A stretch of DNA of 33,579 bases from an uncultured Sporosarcina sp. (lineage in GTDB: Bacteria > Bacillota > Bacilli > Bacillales_A > Planococcaceae). The notes beneath the pieces were generated by a model. That model was not told the DNA's origin. It did no database searches and worked only from the letters and a program-made list of their open reading frames with translations. The position numbers were made by a program, and so were the translations under genes. Location of the stretch: contig CANSAF010000029.1 of the NCBI GenBank assembly GCA_947644645.1, forward strand, positions 1-33,579, written 5' to 3'. This document shows, in pieces, positions 14,259 to 22,280 of this stretch (the first letter of the stretch is position 1; each line of letters opens with the position of its first letter).

Positions 14259-15022
14259 GTTTTATATCGCTTATCGACATTGAATTTAAGAAGATTAAAC
14301 GCTCAAAAATTTGGCTTATATTGCTTATTGCGATGATTATTCTTTGGCTACCTTCTATTTTGAACGTTGATTTGAATTTTAAAATGCAAGTGGGAATTTC
14401 CCCGGAAAACAATTTTTTGATACAAGGCTTATTGGGAATGGGGTGGTTTATATACCCTGCCAGTATGGTTGTCGGAACATTACTTTTAAACCAAACTGAA
14501 CGTAGTAACAATGGTATTTTAAAAATGCTCGCACTACCAGTAAGTACAGCGAAATTAAGTATTGCAAAATTTGTTGTGCTTTTAACACTTGCTGCAAGTC
14601 AGATAGTGATGGCAGTTGTAATATACTACGCTAGTGCGATCCTTGTTTCTCGAATAGAGGACTATAATTTCATGCTTTCACCCCTATTTGTTTTGAAGGA
14701 AGTAGGTCTGGTGTATCTTTCATCCATCCCGATGCTTGCTGTTTTCTGGATGCTTTCAGTATCTATACAAATTCCGATTTTCGCTATCGGCATAGGGCTG
14801 GCATCAATTGTACCTTCAGTTTTAATGATTAACACAAAAATTTGGTTTTTATACCCGATGTGTTATCCCTTCTTTGTAGTTACTTCGGAGTATGGAAAAC
14901 TTGCTACAAATCTTACGACTCAAGAAGTAACCCTAATACCATGGCTTCCGATTGCTTTGACAATTACAATTCTTTGTTTAGTGATTTCCTGTATTCGTTT
15001 TGGAAAAGCAGAAAGGGGATAA
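14255..15022 (+). CDS. Lantibiotic-protection ABC transporter permease (LanG/MutG type)
   Basis: 255 residues with six predicted helices. The start MSFISLIDIEFKKIKRSKIW is typical of the second permease of LanFEG systems, which pairs with LanE to form the membrane pore. It overlaps LanE by 4 bp. The cognate small gene 15027-15308 follows within 5 bp. Confidence 0.85.
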   Translation: MSFISLIDIEFKKIKRSKIWLILLIAMIILWLPSILNVDLNFKMQVGISPENNFLIQGLLGMGWFIYPASMVVGTLLLNQTERSNNGILKMLALPVSTAKLSIAKFVVLLTLAASQIVMAVVIYYASAILVSRIEDYNFMLSPLFVLKEVGLVYLSSIPMLAVFWMLSVSIQIPIFAIGIGLASIVPSVLMINTKIWFLYPMCYPFFVVTSEYGKLATNLTTQEVTLIPWLPIALTITILCLVISCIRFGKAERG

Positions 15023-15026
15023 TCTT

Positions 15027-15308
15027 ATGAAAGAGAATATATTAACCGCAATCAGTACGACTATGATTTTTATCCCGTGGACAATTCTACCACTTAGAAC
15101 GAACGCTTGGGCACTAGAGTCACCAACAGCAGAAATTATGATATTCAGTTATGCGATATTTATGATTTTTAGTGGGATTTTAACAATTGCTTTTTATTTC
15201 AAGGTAAAGGTACAGAGTAATCTTATGAAATTATGTCTTGTGATTAATAGTTTATATGCCATTTTTGGAACAATGGCAGTACTACAAATTATTCAAAGGG
15301 CATTATAG
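15027..15308 (+). CDS. Small membrane protein at the end of the lanFEG operon
   Basis: 93 residues with three hydrophobic segments near 7-23, 38-56 and 68-88. The ATG is close to GAAAGGGGAT. It starts 4 bp after lanG and lies before the operon terminator (15362-15402), so it is co-transcribed with the exporter and may be an accessory or immunity factor. No named family is recognised. Confidence 0.7.
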   Translation: MKENILTAISTTMIFIPWTILPLRTNAWALESPTAEIMIFSYAIFMIFSGILTIAFYFKVKVQSNLMKLCLVINSLYAIFGTMAVLQIIQRAL

Positions 15309-15361
15309 TGAAGAAATAATATAATGAATTTCCATAAATGAGTATAATTTTAAGTATTTAT

Positions 15362-15402
15362 AAGTCAGATTCCTTGTTAAAAATAAAGGAATTTGGCTTT
15401 TT
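15362..15402 (+). terminator. Terminator of the lanFEG operon
   Basis: AAGTCAGATTCCTT pairs, with two mismatches, with AAGGAATTTGGCTT (15386-15399) and a T-run follows. Confidence 0.7.
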
Positions 15403-15443
15403 CTCTGCTAAAGTTCTGAACGTTATATTGAACTGAATCTGCT

Positions 15444-15608
15444 GTAATCCTCATCTGCTTAGATTTTACATTGATTTTAACGAGCTAGATTATGCCATAT
15501 TAAAGATATTCGGAAAAGATTGAATGTTATAACGAATGATGCTGTTTTTATGATAAAATAAGGATATTAATCATTTGGTAATTTTTCAACAATAGGGACA
15601 GATTATTA
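15444..15608. repeat. Dispersed repeat copy B with conserved promoter-like core
   Basis: Partner of 8381-8584; the core 15539-15584 differs from copy A by single changes only. It sits 74 bp upstream of a lipoprotein gene. With the terminator it accounts for the 373-bp gap 15309-15681. Confidence 0.8.
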
Positions 15609-15681
15609 GAAAAATCTTGAAACTTTTTATTGCATTAAACGTATTACTGTTGAAGAGATTTATTTTATGGTGGTGTTTATT

Positions 15682-16251
15682 TTGAAAAGAATTTCTTTTT
15701 TGATAATCGCTTTGTCTTTGATAATCTCATTAACGGGATGCGGTTCCAGTGTTCAAGGTAGCATAAAGGATTATAAAGATGTTGATGTGGCGGCTATCGT
15801 TGTGGATCAAGAAATTACGATAGGTGAATTGCGGTTTTTATTTGAAGACGAAGAAATTCTAAAGAATATAGAAGAAATTGTAAGGCTTGAATTGGTACTT
15901 CAGGAAGCCAAAAGAATGAACCTTGATATATCTGAAGATAGAGATTCGCAGAAAGAGGCGATGCTATCACTTCCTCTTAGCAGTGAAGGGGATCCAATAT
16001 GGGCGTCTATGCGCTTATTTGTTGAATCTCAAGCTGAAAAGTTGGATATGAAAACAGAAGAATATTACAAAGAGTATGTGGAAATTCGGAGCGAGCAGAT
16101 TGCCTATATAAATGCCTACACACGAGAAATGATTGGCATTCCAGATGCGGATAACGAAGATGATTTGAATGAATATAATGATAAGGTAAACGATTTTTTG
16201 AATGAATTAATGAAAGAACATGAAAAGGAAATTGAAATATTAATTCAGTGA
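15682..16251 (+). CDS. Putative lipoprotein resembling the N-terminal domain of SurA/PrsA foldases
   Basis: 189 residues from the TTG at 15682, six bases after GGTGGTG; an ATG at 15667 lies inside that site. Lipobox LTGC. The mature part begins with VAAIVVDQEITIGELRFLF and then helices such as VRLELVLQEAKRMNLDIS, the layout of the SurA/PrsA N-terminal chaperone domain, where the first strand-helix precedes a helix bearing the basic LxxEAKR run. No PPIase domain follows and the protein ends early, so it would be a chaperone-only relative. The assignment is by pattern only. Confidence 0.65.
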   Translation: MKRISFLIIALSLIISLTGCGSSVQGSIKDYKDVDVAAIVVDQEITIGELRFLFEDEEILKNIEEIVRLELVLQEAKRMNLDISEDRDSQKEAMLSLPLSSEGDPIWASMRLFVESQAEKLDMKTEEYYKEYVEIRSEQIAYINAYTREMIGIPDADNEDDLNEYNDKVNDFLNELMKEHEKEIEILIQ

Positions 16252-16409
16252 ATTTCCTCTCTTATAAAGTTAAAGCAGGCAACTGTAGCATAAGGTTTTC
16301 TCAGAAAATGGTTCAATGAGTTGAATAAGGAGATAATATTATGTAGTCAAAAATAGGTGGGAAAATTGTTTGAGTTTTATTCAATTGATCAGTGGAAGTG
16401 GTGAGTATA

Positions 16410-16889
16410 ATGAAGAGATTTACGTGGATTTCGATAGTCTTAATCGTTTTTCTAATATCAGCTTGTTCTGGAAAAGAAGTTGAATATTTCCCATCGGAAA
16501 AAGAGGCTTTGGATAGTTTTATTGAGAAAGAAGAAGTTAAAGGAAATATTGATTTGATTTTAACGACAAAAGATGAAAGTCTTTTAGCAATACAAATAAG
16601 AGAGGATGTGTTTTTTGCTGGCGAACTTATTGAGGACAAGGATGGCAATTACTATGTGAGAAGGATATCGGACGATGTTAGTGTAGGCATAGGTGCTAGC
16701 TGGGAATTAAATACCGAGAAGAAAAATAAATACACGATTTATTTTGAAAATGACGAGAAAGACGCCAACTTTTTACCGTTTTCGAACGGCGAATATAGTA
16801 TCGCACTTTCAGAGGGGCATACAATTACTAAAGATACTTTGGAATTCACAAATGCTATAAAAGATGTTGAAGTGATTAAGGGAGAATGA
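16410..16889 (+). CDS. Putative lipoprotein of unknown function
   Basis: 159 residues from the ATG at 16410, after GGTGAG. Lipobox LISAC gives Cys near residue 19. The mature part is acidic with alternating strands; no motif recognised. The next gene, a GNAT, starts 10 bp after its stop, so the two are likely co-transcribed. Confidence 0.75.
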   Translation: MKRFTWISIVLIVFLISACSGKEVEYFPSEKEALDSFIEKEEVKGNIDLILTTKDESLLAIQIREDVFFAGELIEDKDGNYYVRRISDDVSVGIGASWELNTEKKNKYTIYFENDEKDANFLPFSNGEYSIALSEGHTITKDTLEFTNAIKDVEVIKGE

Positions 16890-16898
16890 TTATAAGTT

Positions 16899-17486
16899 AT
16901 GATTGAAATAATTGGGGATAAAATTATATTAAGAGAAGCTACAAAAGAAGACATCGATGAACTTTACTACTGGAAATATGAAGAAAAGGAACAAGCGGCA
17001 AAAAAATGGAATGGACCATATATTCCCGAGCCAATGCAAACAAAAGAACAATACAGGGAACTTTGGCTGCAAAATAATGAGATATTTCACAATGTGCCAA
17101 ACTCTTTAATCATAGATGTAAAAGGAAGATTGATTGGATTAGTTAGTTCCTATTGGGTTGATAAAAATACTAACTGGCTTGAAACAGGTATTGTTATTTA
17201 CGATAAAGACTTTTGGAACGGTGGTTATGGATCAGAGGCGTATAAGTTATGGATTCATTTTCTCTTTGAGTCCACAGGCATCCATAGATTAGGAATGTCT
17301 ACTTGGTCTGGAAATATAAGAATGATGAAAGCTGCTGAAAAGATTGGAATGCAGGAAGAAGCCCGGATAAGAAATGCAAGAATAGTAGATGGCGAATATT
17401 TTGATGCTATCAAAATGGGCATACTGCGAGAGGAATGGGACCAAAGAAAGAAATGTAATGAGCGTGAGGAGGTTCAGAAAATTTAG
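16899..17486 (+). CDS. GNAT-family acetyltransferase with a tail derived from a dinB 3' end
   Basis: 195 residues. The acetyl-CoA loop is FWNGGYGSEA near residue 108, followed by GNIRMMKAAEKIGM, both typical of RimJ/RimL-type Acetyltransf_3. The conserved part ends at about MGILREEW (residue 180). From 17434 the DNA aligns with the end of the dinB gene at 4688 (AATGGGACC, then GAAAGAAATG), so the last ~17 residues are translated from fused dinB sequence in a different frame. The core fold should be intact. Substrate unknown. Confidence 0.85.
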   Translation: MIEIIGDKIILREATKEDIDELYYWKYEEKEQAAKKWNGPYIPEPMQTKEQYRELWLQNNEIFHNVPNSLIIDVKGRLIGLVSSYWVDKNTNWLETGIVIYDKDFWNGGYGSEAYKLWIHFLFESTGIHRLGMSTWSGNIRMMKAAEKIGMQEEARIRNARIVDGEYFDAIKMGILREEWDQRKKCNEREEVQKI

Positions 17487-17560
17487 CAGTAGGTTTGTTT
17501 AGATTGCCTTTTCTGGTGGATTAAGAAGTTTGTAGTTGATGGTGTCGACCAGGATGGTTT
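17434..17560 (+). repeat. Partial copy of the dinB 3' end and downstream region
   Basis: Aligns with 4688-4812 through the dinB stop region, the right arm of its terminator (TTTAGATTGCC) and the following GATTAAGAAGTTTGT and GATGGTG blocks, up to AGGATGGTTT. The left terminator arm is changed, so the hairpin is lost. Confidence 0.8.
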
Positions 17561-17626
17561 GTTCGGTAAATACACCTAGGTTTTGTGGAAGATTTTTGGC
17601 AAAACTATTAAAGGAGCTGGAGGAAT

Positions 17627-18046
17627 TTGAAGCGAATATTATTACTGGTATTAATAGTTTCTGGTATTCTGATTGGTTGCAGTGCAGGTGAAGAAACAAT
17701 TTCAGAAATTAATTTAAAAAACGCGAATGATAATGTGAAAAGTTTTGTTGAAAGTATAGAAGACGTTGGAAAAGATACAGAAACTGGTATTTATATGTTC
17801 AATGATTCTAAAAAGCAACACTATTTGTATCTTAATCAAGATATCCTGGATAGCGGAAGGGATTTTGGAGATGCAGATATCAACACGGATGAAAATTCGC
17901 TTAATATTTACCTGAATGATAGCTCGGTTTCAGAGGAAGAAGTAGCCACATACAAGTTATACAAAATCAAAATCCAAGATGACTATGAGTACTTGAAAGT
18001 TTTTAAAAATGGCGAGGAAACACATTTTGCAGGCATTGGAATTTAA
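17627..18046 (+). CDS. Putative small lipoprotein of unknown function
   Basis: 139 residues from a TTG preceded by AAAGGAGCTGGAGG. The signal peptide is short and hydrophobic with lipobox LIGC (Cys18). The mature part is acidic and rich in Asn and Asp, with no recognised domain. It is preceded by the dinB-derived repeat and followed by 237 bp in which I see no gene. Confidence 0.72.
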   Translation: MKRILLLVLIVSGILIGCSAGEETISEINLKNANDNVKSFVESIEDVGKDTETGIYMFNDSKKQHYLYLNQDILDSGRDFGDADINTDENSLNIYLNDSSVSEEEVATYKLYKIKIQDDYEYLKVFKNGEETHFAGIGI

Positions 18047-18283
18047 TGAATTGATTTTTGTAATCAAATATAGCAACTAAAAACGTATGGTTAATGAAAG
18101 CTGTTAAGATACTCGAGCGATTATCACGATAATATAATTTTTACTGTGCAGTGAAAATAAATTTACTAGGAGACATTTACCTTCATCTATTTATAATAAA
18201 AAAATTTATCCACCGATTGCTGCCAATGGCATAGTAATATGTCACTGTCGGCACTCTTATCAGAAATATAAGGGGACGAAATC

Positions 18284-18688
18284 ATGAGATTTAATGCTTT
18301 AATTCCAGAGTTGTCTGTAACAGATATTGAGAAGTCTAAATGGTTTTATATAGAATTGCTTGGCTTCAAATTAGAATATGAACGCGTAGGCGATAAATTT
18401 GCATTTGTTTCGTTAGAAGAAAGAGTGCAAATCATGTTAGAGGAAATCAATGGTCATTGGAATACTGGGGATCTAACACACCCATTTGGCAGGGGAATCA
18501 ATTTTCAAATAGACATTCAAGATATACAGCCTGTTATTGATCGTTTGAAAAAACATAACATTCAGCTTTTCAGAGAGCCTAAGGTTAGCGAATATAAAAG
18601 TAATGACACGACATTTATCCAAAAAGAATTTCTTGTTCAAGACCCTGACGGATATTTACTTCGATTTTCGCAAGAAATTGAGAATTAG
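18284..18688 (+). CDS. VOC-family (glyoxalase/bleomycin resistance) protein
   Basis: 134 residues with the two beta-alpha-beta-beta-beta halves of the vicinal oxygen chelate fold. The start FNALIPELSVTDIEKSKWFY and the end VQDPDGYLLRFSQ match bleomycin-resistance-like VOC proteins, which bind or modify small molecules as dimers. The ATG has AGGGGACG upstream. Function not predictable further; resistance is only a family association. Confidence 0.85.
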   Translation: MRFNALIPELSVTDIEKSKWFYIELLGFKLEYERVGDKFAFVSLEERVQIMLEEINGHWNTGDLTHPFGRGINFQIDIQDIQPVIDRLKKHNIQLFREPKVSEYKSNDTTFIQKEFLVQDPDGYLLRFSQEIEN

Positions 18689-18744
18689 TCTAATTTTTTC
18701 TAGAAACATAGTTTGAATTACAGATATTTGAAAGGATTAATTAC

Positions 18745-18825
18745 ATGATACAAATACTTAGTGCAAATCAAAATCACGTTCGAGGTATTGTAAAAGTTTG
18801 CTCAGATGGTTATCAAGCAACATAG
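18745..18825 (+). pseudogene. N-terminal remnant of a GNAT acetyltransferase gene
   Basis: ATG at 18745 with AAAGGA upstream encodes MIQILSANQNHV, then RGIVKVCSDGYQAT and a stop. This is the recognisable first strand and helix of a GNAT protein (typical form: IRxAxxxDVxGIVKVCxDGYRxTY). The rest of the gene is missing and a MepB-like gene follows 18 bp later, so the join looks like a deletion scar. Confidence 0.65.
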
Positions 18826-18843
18826 TTGAAAGAAGGTAAAAAA

Positions 18844-19353
18844 ATGCACGATTTTCAAACAGCATTAAATTATATAAATGAGAAATTATACGAGCCAAGC
18901 GCTTTGTCGGTAAAGGCGGTTCGTGAGGAAAAACAAAATGCTAAGTATGGTGCGGGTGTATTCGAATTATCTTCGAAAAGCGTACGTTTCAGAGTTGCAA
19001 AGATAACGCCTACCAAAGAAGGTCAATTTGTTACTTTTTGGGAAAAAGATGAAAATAATAAAAATCAACCTTACACTTTCGAGGAAGCTCCTGATTTATT
19101 GGTGATCACTACATTTAAAAATGAAAATGAGTTTGGTCAATTTGTTTTTCCAAAAGAAATTCTTTTGCAACAGAAGATTCTCAAGGCTGAATCAAGTAAA
19201 GGCAAAATGGCAATAAGAGTCTATCCTAGTTGGGATTATCCGAGTAATAAACAAGCAATCAATACTCAGAAATGGCAATTGCCTTATTTTATGGATTTAC
19301 GTGCTACAAATCAATTACCTTTAGAGAAAATATTAAAATTGTATGCTTCGTAA
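18844..19353 (+). CDS. MepB-family protein
   Basis: 169 residues, close to the usual MepB length. The segments YGAGVFELSSKSVRFRVAKITPTKEGQFV, spread over residues 37-65, and FGQFVFPKEIL, then MAIRVYPSWD, are those of MepB (PF08877), a protein of unknown role encoded next to the MepA multidrug pump in Staphylococcus aureus. I chose the ATG at 18844, after AGAAGG, over a TTG at 18826. No MepA or MepR is near. It directly follows the truncated GNAT gene. Confidence 0.85.
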   Translation: MHDFQTALNYINEKLYEPSALSVKAVREEKQNAKYGAGVFELSSKSVRFRVAKITPTKEGQFVTFWEKDENNKNQPYTFEEAPDLLVITTFKNENEFGQFVFPKEILLQQKILKAESSKGKMAIRVYPSWDYPSNKQAINTQKWQLPYFMDLRATNQLPLEKILKLYAS

Positions 19354-19374
19354 TGATATAGGGAAATGCATAGT

Positions 19375-19525
19375 TTAATCGATTATCAAAATCACAATCG
19401 CAGGCCATTGATTTTATTATTGCGTCGAGTGTGGTTAGAATTTCTGCTAGTAATTTGACCGATGCAAGAAATGTAGTGAGGGGCGGTTTGGAAAATTTAG
19501 CAGTGATTTTTAGATTGTCTTTTTT
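19375..19525 (+). pseudogene. Decayed 3' fragment of a dinB-family gene
   Basis: Aligns almost without gaps to 4615-4766: TTAATCGATTATCAAAATCA, then ATCGCAG, TTATTATTGCGTC, GACCGATGCAAGAAATG and TAGATTGTCTTTTTT, matching the last 35 codons, stop region and terminator of the dinB gene. Stops and substitutions have broken the frame. It lies between mepB and the Fic gene. Confidence 0.8.
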
Positions 19526-19577
19526 GAAAGCTCCCTAATTAATAAACATTGAAGCACAATTACTAATCGCAGGAATT

Positions 19578-20189
19578 ATGGATATCTCCTCTAATGCCTA
19601 TGAGATTGATTATCAACACTACGAAAGTTTACAAAGAATTCATCGCATTCTCTTTCATGAGCTATACTATTGGGCAGGAGAATTTCGTACGGTTAATATT
19701 TACAAACCTGAACGTGTTTTAAATGGATTATCCATTAGTTATAGCGATAAAGAAAGAATTCCATTTGATTTGAAGGGCGTTTTTAGATGGGCCAATGCTA
19801 GAACATGGCATTATTCGAACCCCAATCTCGCTGCGGATTTTGCAATGTTTATGACTAAGCTTTGGCGAATTCATCCATATAGAGAAGGCAATACACGAAC
19901 TGTTTCAGTTTTTATGAAACTTTTTGCTGACGCTAATAAATTAGATTTTAACGCTCAAATACTTTCGAAGCATACAAGTTATTTACGGAATGCTTTAGTT
20001 TTAGCCGCAGTTGATGAAGCTTCGGAACCCCAATATTTAATCACAATGATTTCAGATGCGCTAAATTTAAAGGATATTGCTGGTGTTGTAGAAAGTGATG
20101 AGAAGTCGAATAACTATCAAATCATTGAGCAGTATGATGTTTCTGAGTATAAGGAAAAGCCTTTTAAAACAGATTTCGATTTGAAGTAA
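19578..20189 (+). CDS. Fic-domain protein, probably truncated at the N-terminus
   Basis: 203 residues in the open part. The Fic core is visible: IHRILFHELYYWAGEFRTV near residue 21 and the active loop HPYREGNTRT with catalytic His99. Fic enzymes transfer AMP or another phosphate-linked group from a nucleotide to a target protein, and many are toxins paired with an antitoxin. Family members usually carry ~40 more residues before this point; upstream the frame continues as NIEAQLLIAGI, then meets a stop at 19536-19538, right after the decayed dinB fragment. An AGGA lies four bases before the ATG, so a short product may still be made. No antitoxin gene is seen beside it. Confidence 0.75.
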   Translation: MDISSNAYEIDYQHYESLQRIHRILFHELYYWAGEFRTVNIYKPERVLNGLSISYSDKERIPFDLKGVFRWANARTWHYSNPNLAADFAMFMTKLWRIHPYREGNTRTVSVFMKLFADANKLDFNAQILSKHTSYLRNALVLAAVDEASEPQYLITMISDALNLKDIAGVVESDEKSNNYQIIEQYDVSEYKEKPFKTDFDLK

Positions 20190-20237
20190 TTGCTAATTTT
20201 ATTAAAGGAATCGATATTTTAAAAGCGATTGCGTCTT

Positions 20238-20250
20238 TACCGCAATCGGG
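20238..20250. repeat. Copy of the CCGCAATCGGGC core
   Basis: Shares CCGCAATCGGGC with 6080-6130 and lies between the Fic gene and the next membrane protein gene. A related core CCGCAAACGGGCG is at 20856-20868, after that gene. Confidence 0.45.
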
Positions 20251-20324
20251 CCAGTTTGTTGAGTAAAATGATTAATGAGTAGAATTGGATTCATGTTAAA
20301 AATATTAGAAAGCAGGATGTTGCT

Positions 20325-20843
20325 ATGAAAGAGAAATTGAAAAAAAGGCTTGAATTTTTATATAAAGGTGAAAGATTTGCAATAATTATGTTCATCGCTC
20401 CTGCATTCTTAATTCCTTACGTATATCCTAATTTACAGCTATATTCACTGCTTTCTTTTTGGGTCTCGTTTTTCTTATTGGAGTTTATACTCATTCAGGG
20501 GACGTATTATTGGCATTCCAAGTGGAAGCGTCTAACCACTGAGAAGAAGTCAATAACCCCTATAAGGACTGTTAAACACTTGGAGAAACTAAAACCAGTA
20601 AATATAAGTATCATAATTTTTTCTGTTATTATATTTTTTATCGATGTATATATTCATTATCCGTTTTTACCGATTGGGGGATTATTACTTAGCGGCTTTA
20701 TATTAATCTTTGCCTTCCTAGAGTTTATTAATTACTTCTACGTTCAATTGTCATATGATAATAGGTCTGATCTTAGGCATTTAATAAAAACCAAAAAATT
20801 GAAACGTTCTTGTTTAAGCCAAGATTTTAAGCGTATTACATAG
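20325..20843 (+). CDS. Four-helix membrane protein of unknown function
   Basis: 172 residues. Hydrophobic segments lie near 18-36, 42-60, 93-110 and 115-137, with basic ends and a basic C-terminal tail (IKTKKLKRS). The ATG has AGGATG at about ten bases upstream. No family is recognised; it is flanked on both sides by the CCGCAAnCGGGC repeat. Confidence 0.7.
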   Translation: MKEKLKKRLEFLYKGERFAIIMFIAPAFLIPYVYPNLQLYSLLSFWVSFFLLEFILIQGTYYWHSKWKRLTTEKKSITPIRTVKHLEKLKPVNISIIIFSVIIFFIDVYIHYPFLPIGGLLLSGFILIFAFLEFINYFYVQLSYDNRSDLRHLIKTKKLKRSCLSQDFKRIT

Positions 20844-20918
20844 TTGACTCTGTTCCGCAAACGGGCGCGATTGTATCAGAAACAACAATCAAATATAATA
20901 ACAAAAAAATGTATGGCT

Positions 20919-20937
20919 AACGCTGTGCGTTTTTTTA
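20919..20937 (+). terminator. Short terminator
   Basis: AACGC and GCGTT around a TGT loop, followed by seven T. It lies 76 bp past the membrane protein stop. The rest of 20844-21131 holds one CCGCAAACGGGCG repeat and otherwise nothing I can name before sbcD. Confidence 0.6.
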
Positions 20938-21131
20938 CTTTTTACAAAAGAGGCATTGTGGAGCCAAATTTTAATTACAAAAATAAAGAGAAAAATCGTT
21001 AAGACATTGATAAATTTTTGCAAACAAGAAATCAAATAATCTTCATCAGATGAATCGTCAATAATCTTCCCAAAACAAACGGATAATCCTGTAAAGTAGT
21101 AAGTAACAGATTAAAAAGAGGGGGCGTAAAA

Positions 21132-22280
21132 TTGAAGTTTTTTCATACGGCCGATTGGCATTTAGGGAAGCTTGTGCAAGGTGTTTATATGACGGAAGAT
21201 CAGGCATATGTTTTGGAGCAATTTATTGAAGCGATTGATCTAGAAAAGCCTGATGCTATTATTATTGCGGGGGATTTATATGATCGTGCAGTGCCGCCAA
21301 CGGATGCGGTTGCGCTTTTTGATAAAGTGTTAAAAAGAATTGTGGTCGATTTAGATGTGCCCGTTCTTGCGATTGCAGGAAATCATGACAGTCCTGGAAG
21401 ACTGGAATTTGGCAGTCAATTTATGAGAGAAAATGGATTTTATATTGCGGGGCAAATGACGAAAGAGATGGAACCAGTCGTCCTAGAAGATGAGTTTGGA
21501 GAAGTCCATGTTCATTTAGTTCCGTTTACAGATCCTTCTATTATTAAAAATGTATTTGAAGATGAATCGATATCTAATCACCATGAAGCAATGGCAAAAG
21601 TTACGGAAGTTATTGGTGAAAAAATGGACGCATCAGCGAGACATATTTTCGTTGGGCATGCTTTTGTTACGCCGCACGGGGAAAGTGAAGATAATACGAG
21701 TGATTCAGAACGTCCAATTGCGATTGGCGGAGCAGAGTATGTAGCAGCACATTTATTTGAACCATTTCATTATACTGCGCTTGGGCATTTACACCGCGCC
21801 CATTATGTCAAAGACGAAAAAATCCGTTATGCGGGTTCGCCGTTAAAATATTCAATCTCAGAAGAACAACATGAAAAAGGCTTTTATATTGTCACAATGG
21901 ACGGCGAAGGGCAAACAGAAATTGAAAAGCGACTGTTAAAGCCAAGAAGAGATATGCGCACTGTTCAAGGAACGATTGAAGAAATAAATGCGCATGATTC
22001 AAGCGATGACTATGTATTTGTAAAATTATTAGATAAAACGCCCGTGATGCATCCGATGGAAAAAGTACGTGCAATTTATCCGAATGCGATGCATGTTGAA
22101 CGTCAAACTTTCTTTGCGGAATCGAAAAAAGAAACAATAGAGGCGAAAAGTCAATTAACGGATATGGAGCTTTTCGAATCTTTTTACGCTGAAATGAAAG
22201 GCGAGCAAGCCGACGCAGAAACGAAAGAACTCTTCGAAAAGGTGTTGCATGAAGTGATGGCTGAGGAGGAAACACGATGA
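21132..22280 (+). CDS. sbcD: Exonuclease SbcCD subunit D (Mre11-type nuclease)
   Basis: 382 residues, starting at a TTG after AGAGGGGG. Metallophosphoesterase motifs appear in order: DWHLGK (residues 8-13), GDLYDR, GNHDS, GHAF and GHLHR. They hold two manganese ions for 3'-5' exonuclease and hairpin endonuclease activity. SbcD works with SbcC to open hairpins and protein-blocked ends during repair and replication. Its stop overlaps the sbcC start by ATGA, so the subunits are made together. Start, length and motifs all fit the family. Confidence 0.97.
   Translation: MKFFHTADWHLGKLVQGVYMTEDQAYVLEQFIEAIDLEKPDAIIIAGDLYDRAVPPTDAVALFDKVLKRIVVDLDVPVLAIAGNHDSPGRLEFGSQFMRENGFYIAGQMTKEMEPVVLEDEFGEVHVHLVPFTDPSIIKNVFEDESISNHHEAMAKVTEVIGEKMDASARHIFVGHAFVTPHGESEDNTSDSERPIAIGGAEYVAAHLFEPFHYTALGHLHRAHYVKDEKIRYAGSPLKYSISEEQHEKGFYIVTMDGEGQTEIEKRLLKPRRDMRTVQGTIEEINAHDSSDDYVFVKLLDKTPVMHPMEKVRAIYPNAMHVERQTFFAESKKETIEAKSQLTDMELFESFYAEMKGEQADAETKELFEKVLHEVMAEEETR

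Noticed and set aside
18120-18133. ATTATC-AC-GATAAT palindrome
   Set aside because: Short and AT-rich, with no clear promoter or gene close enough; likely chance.
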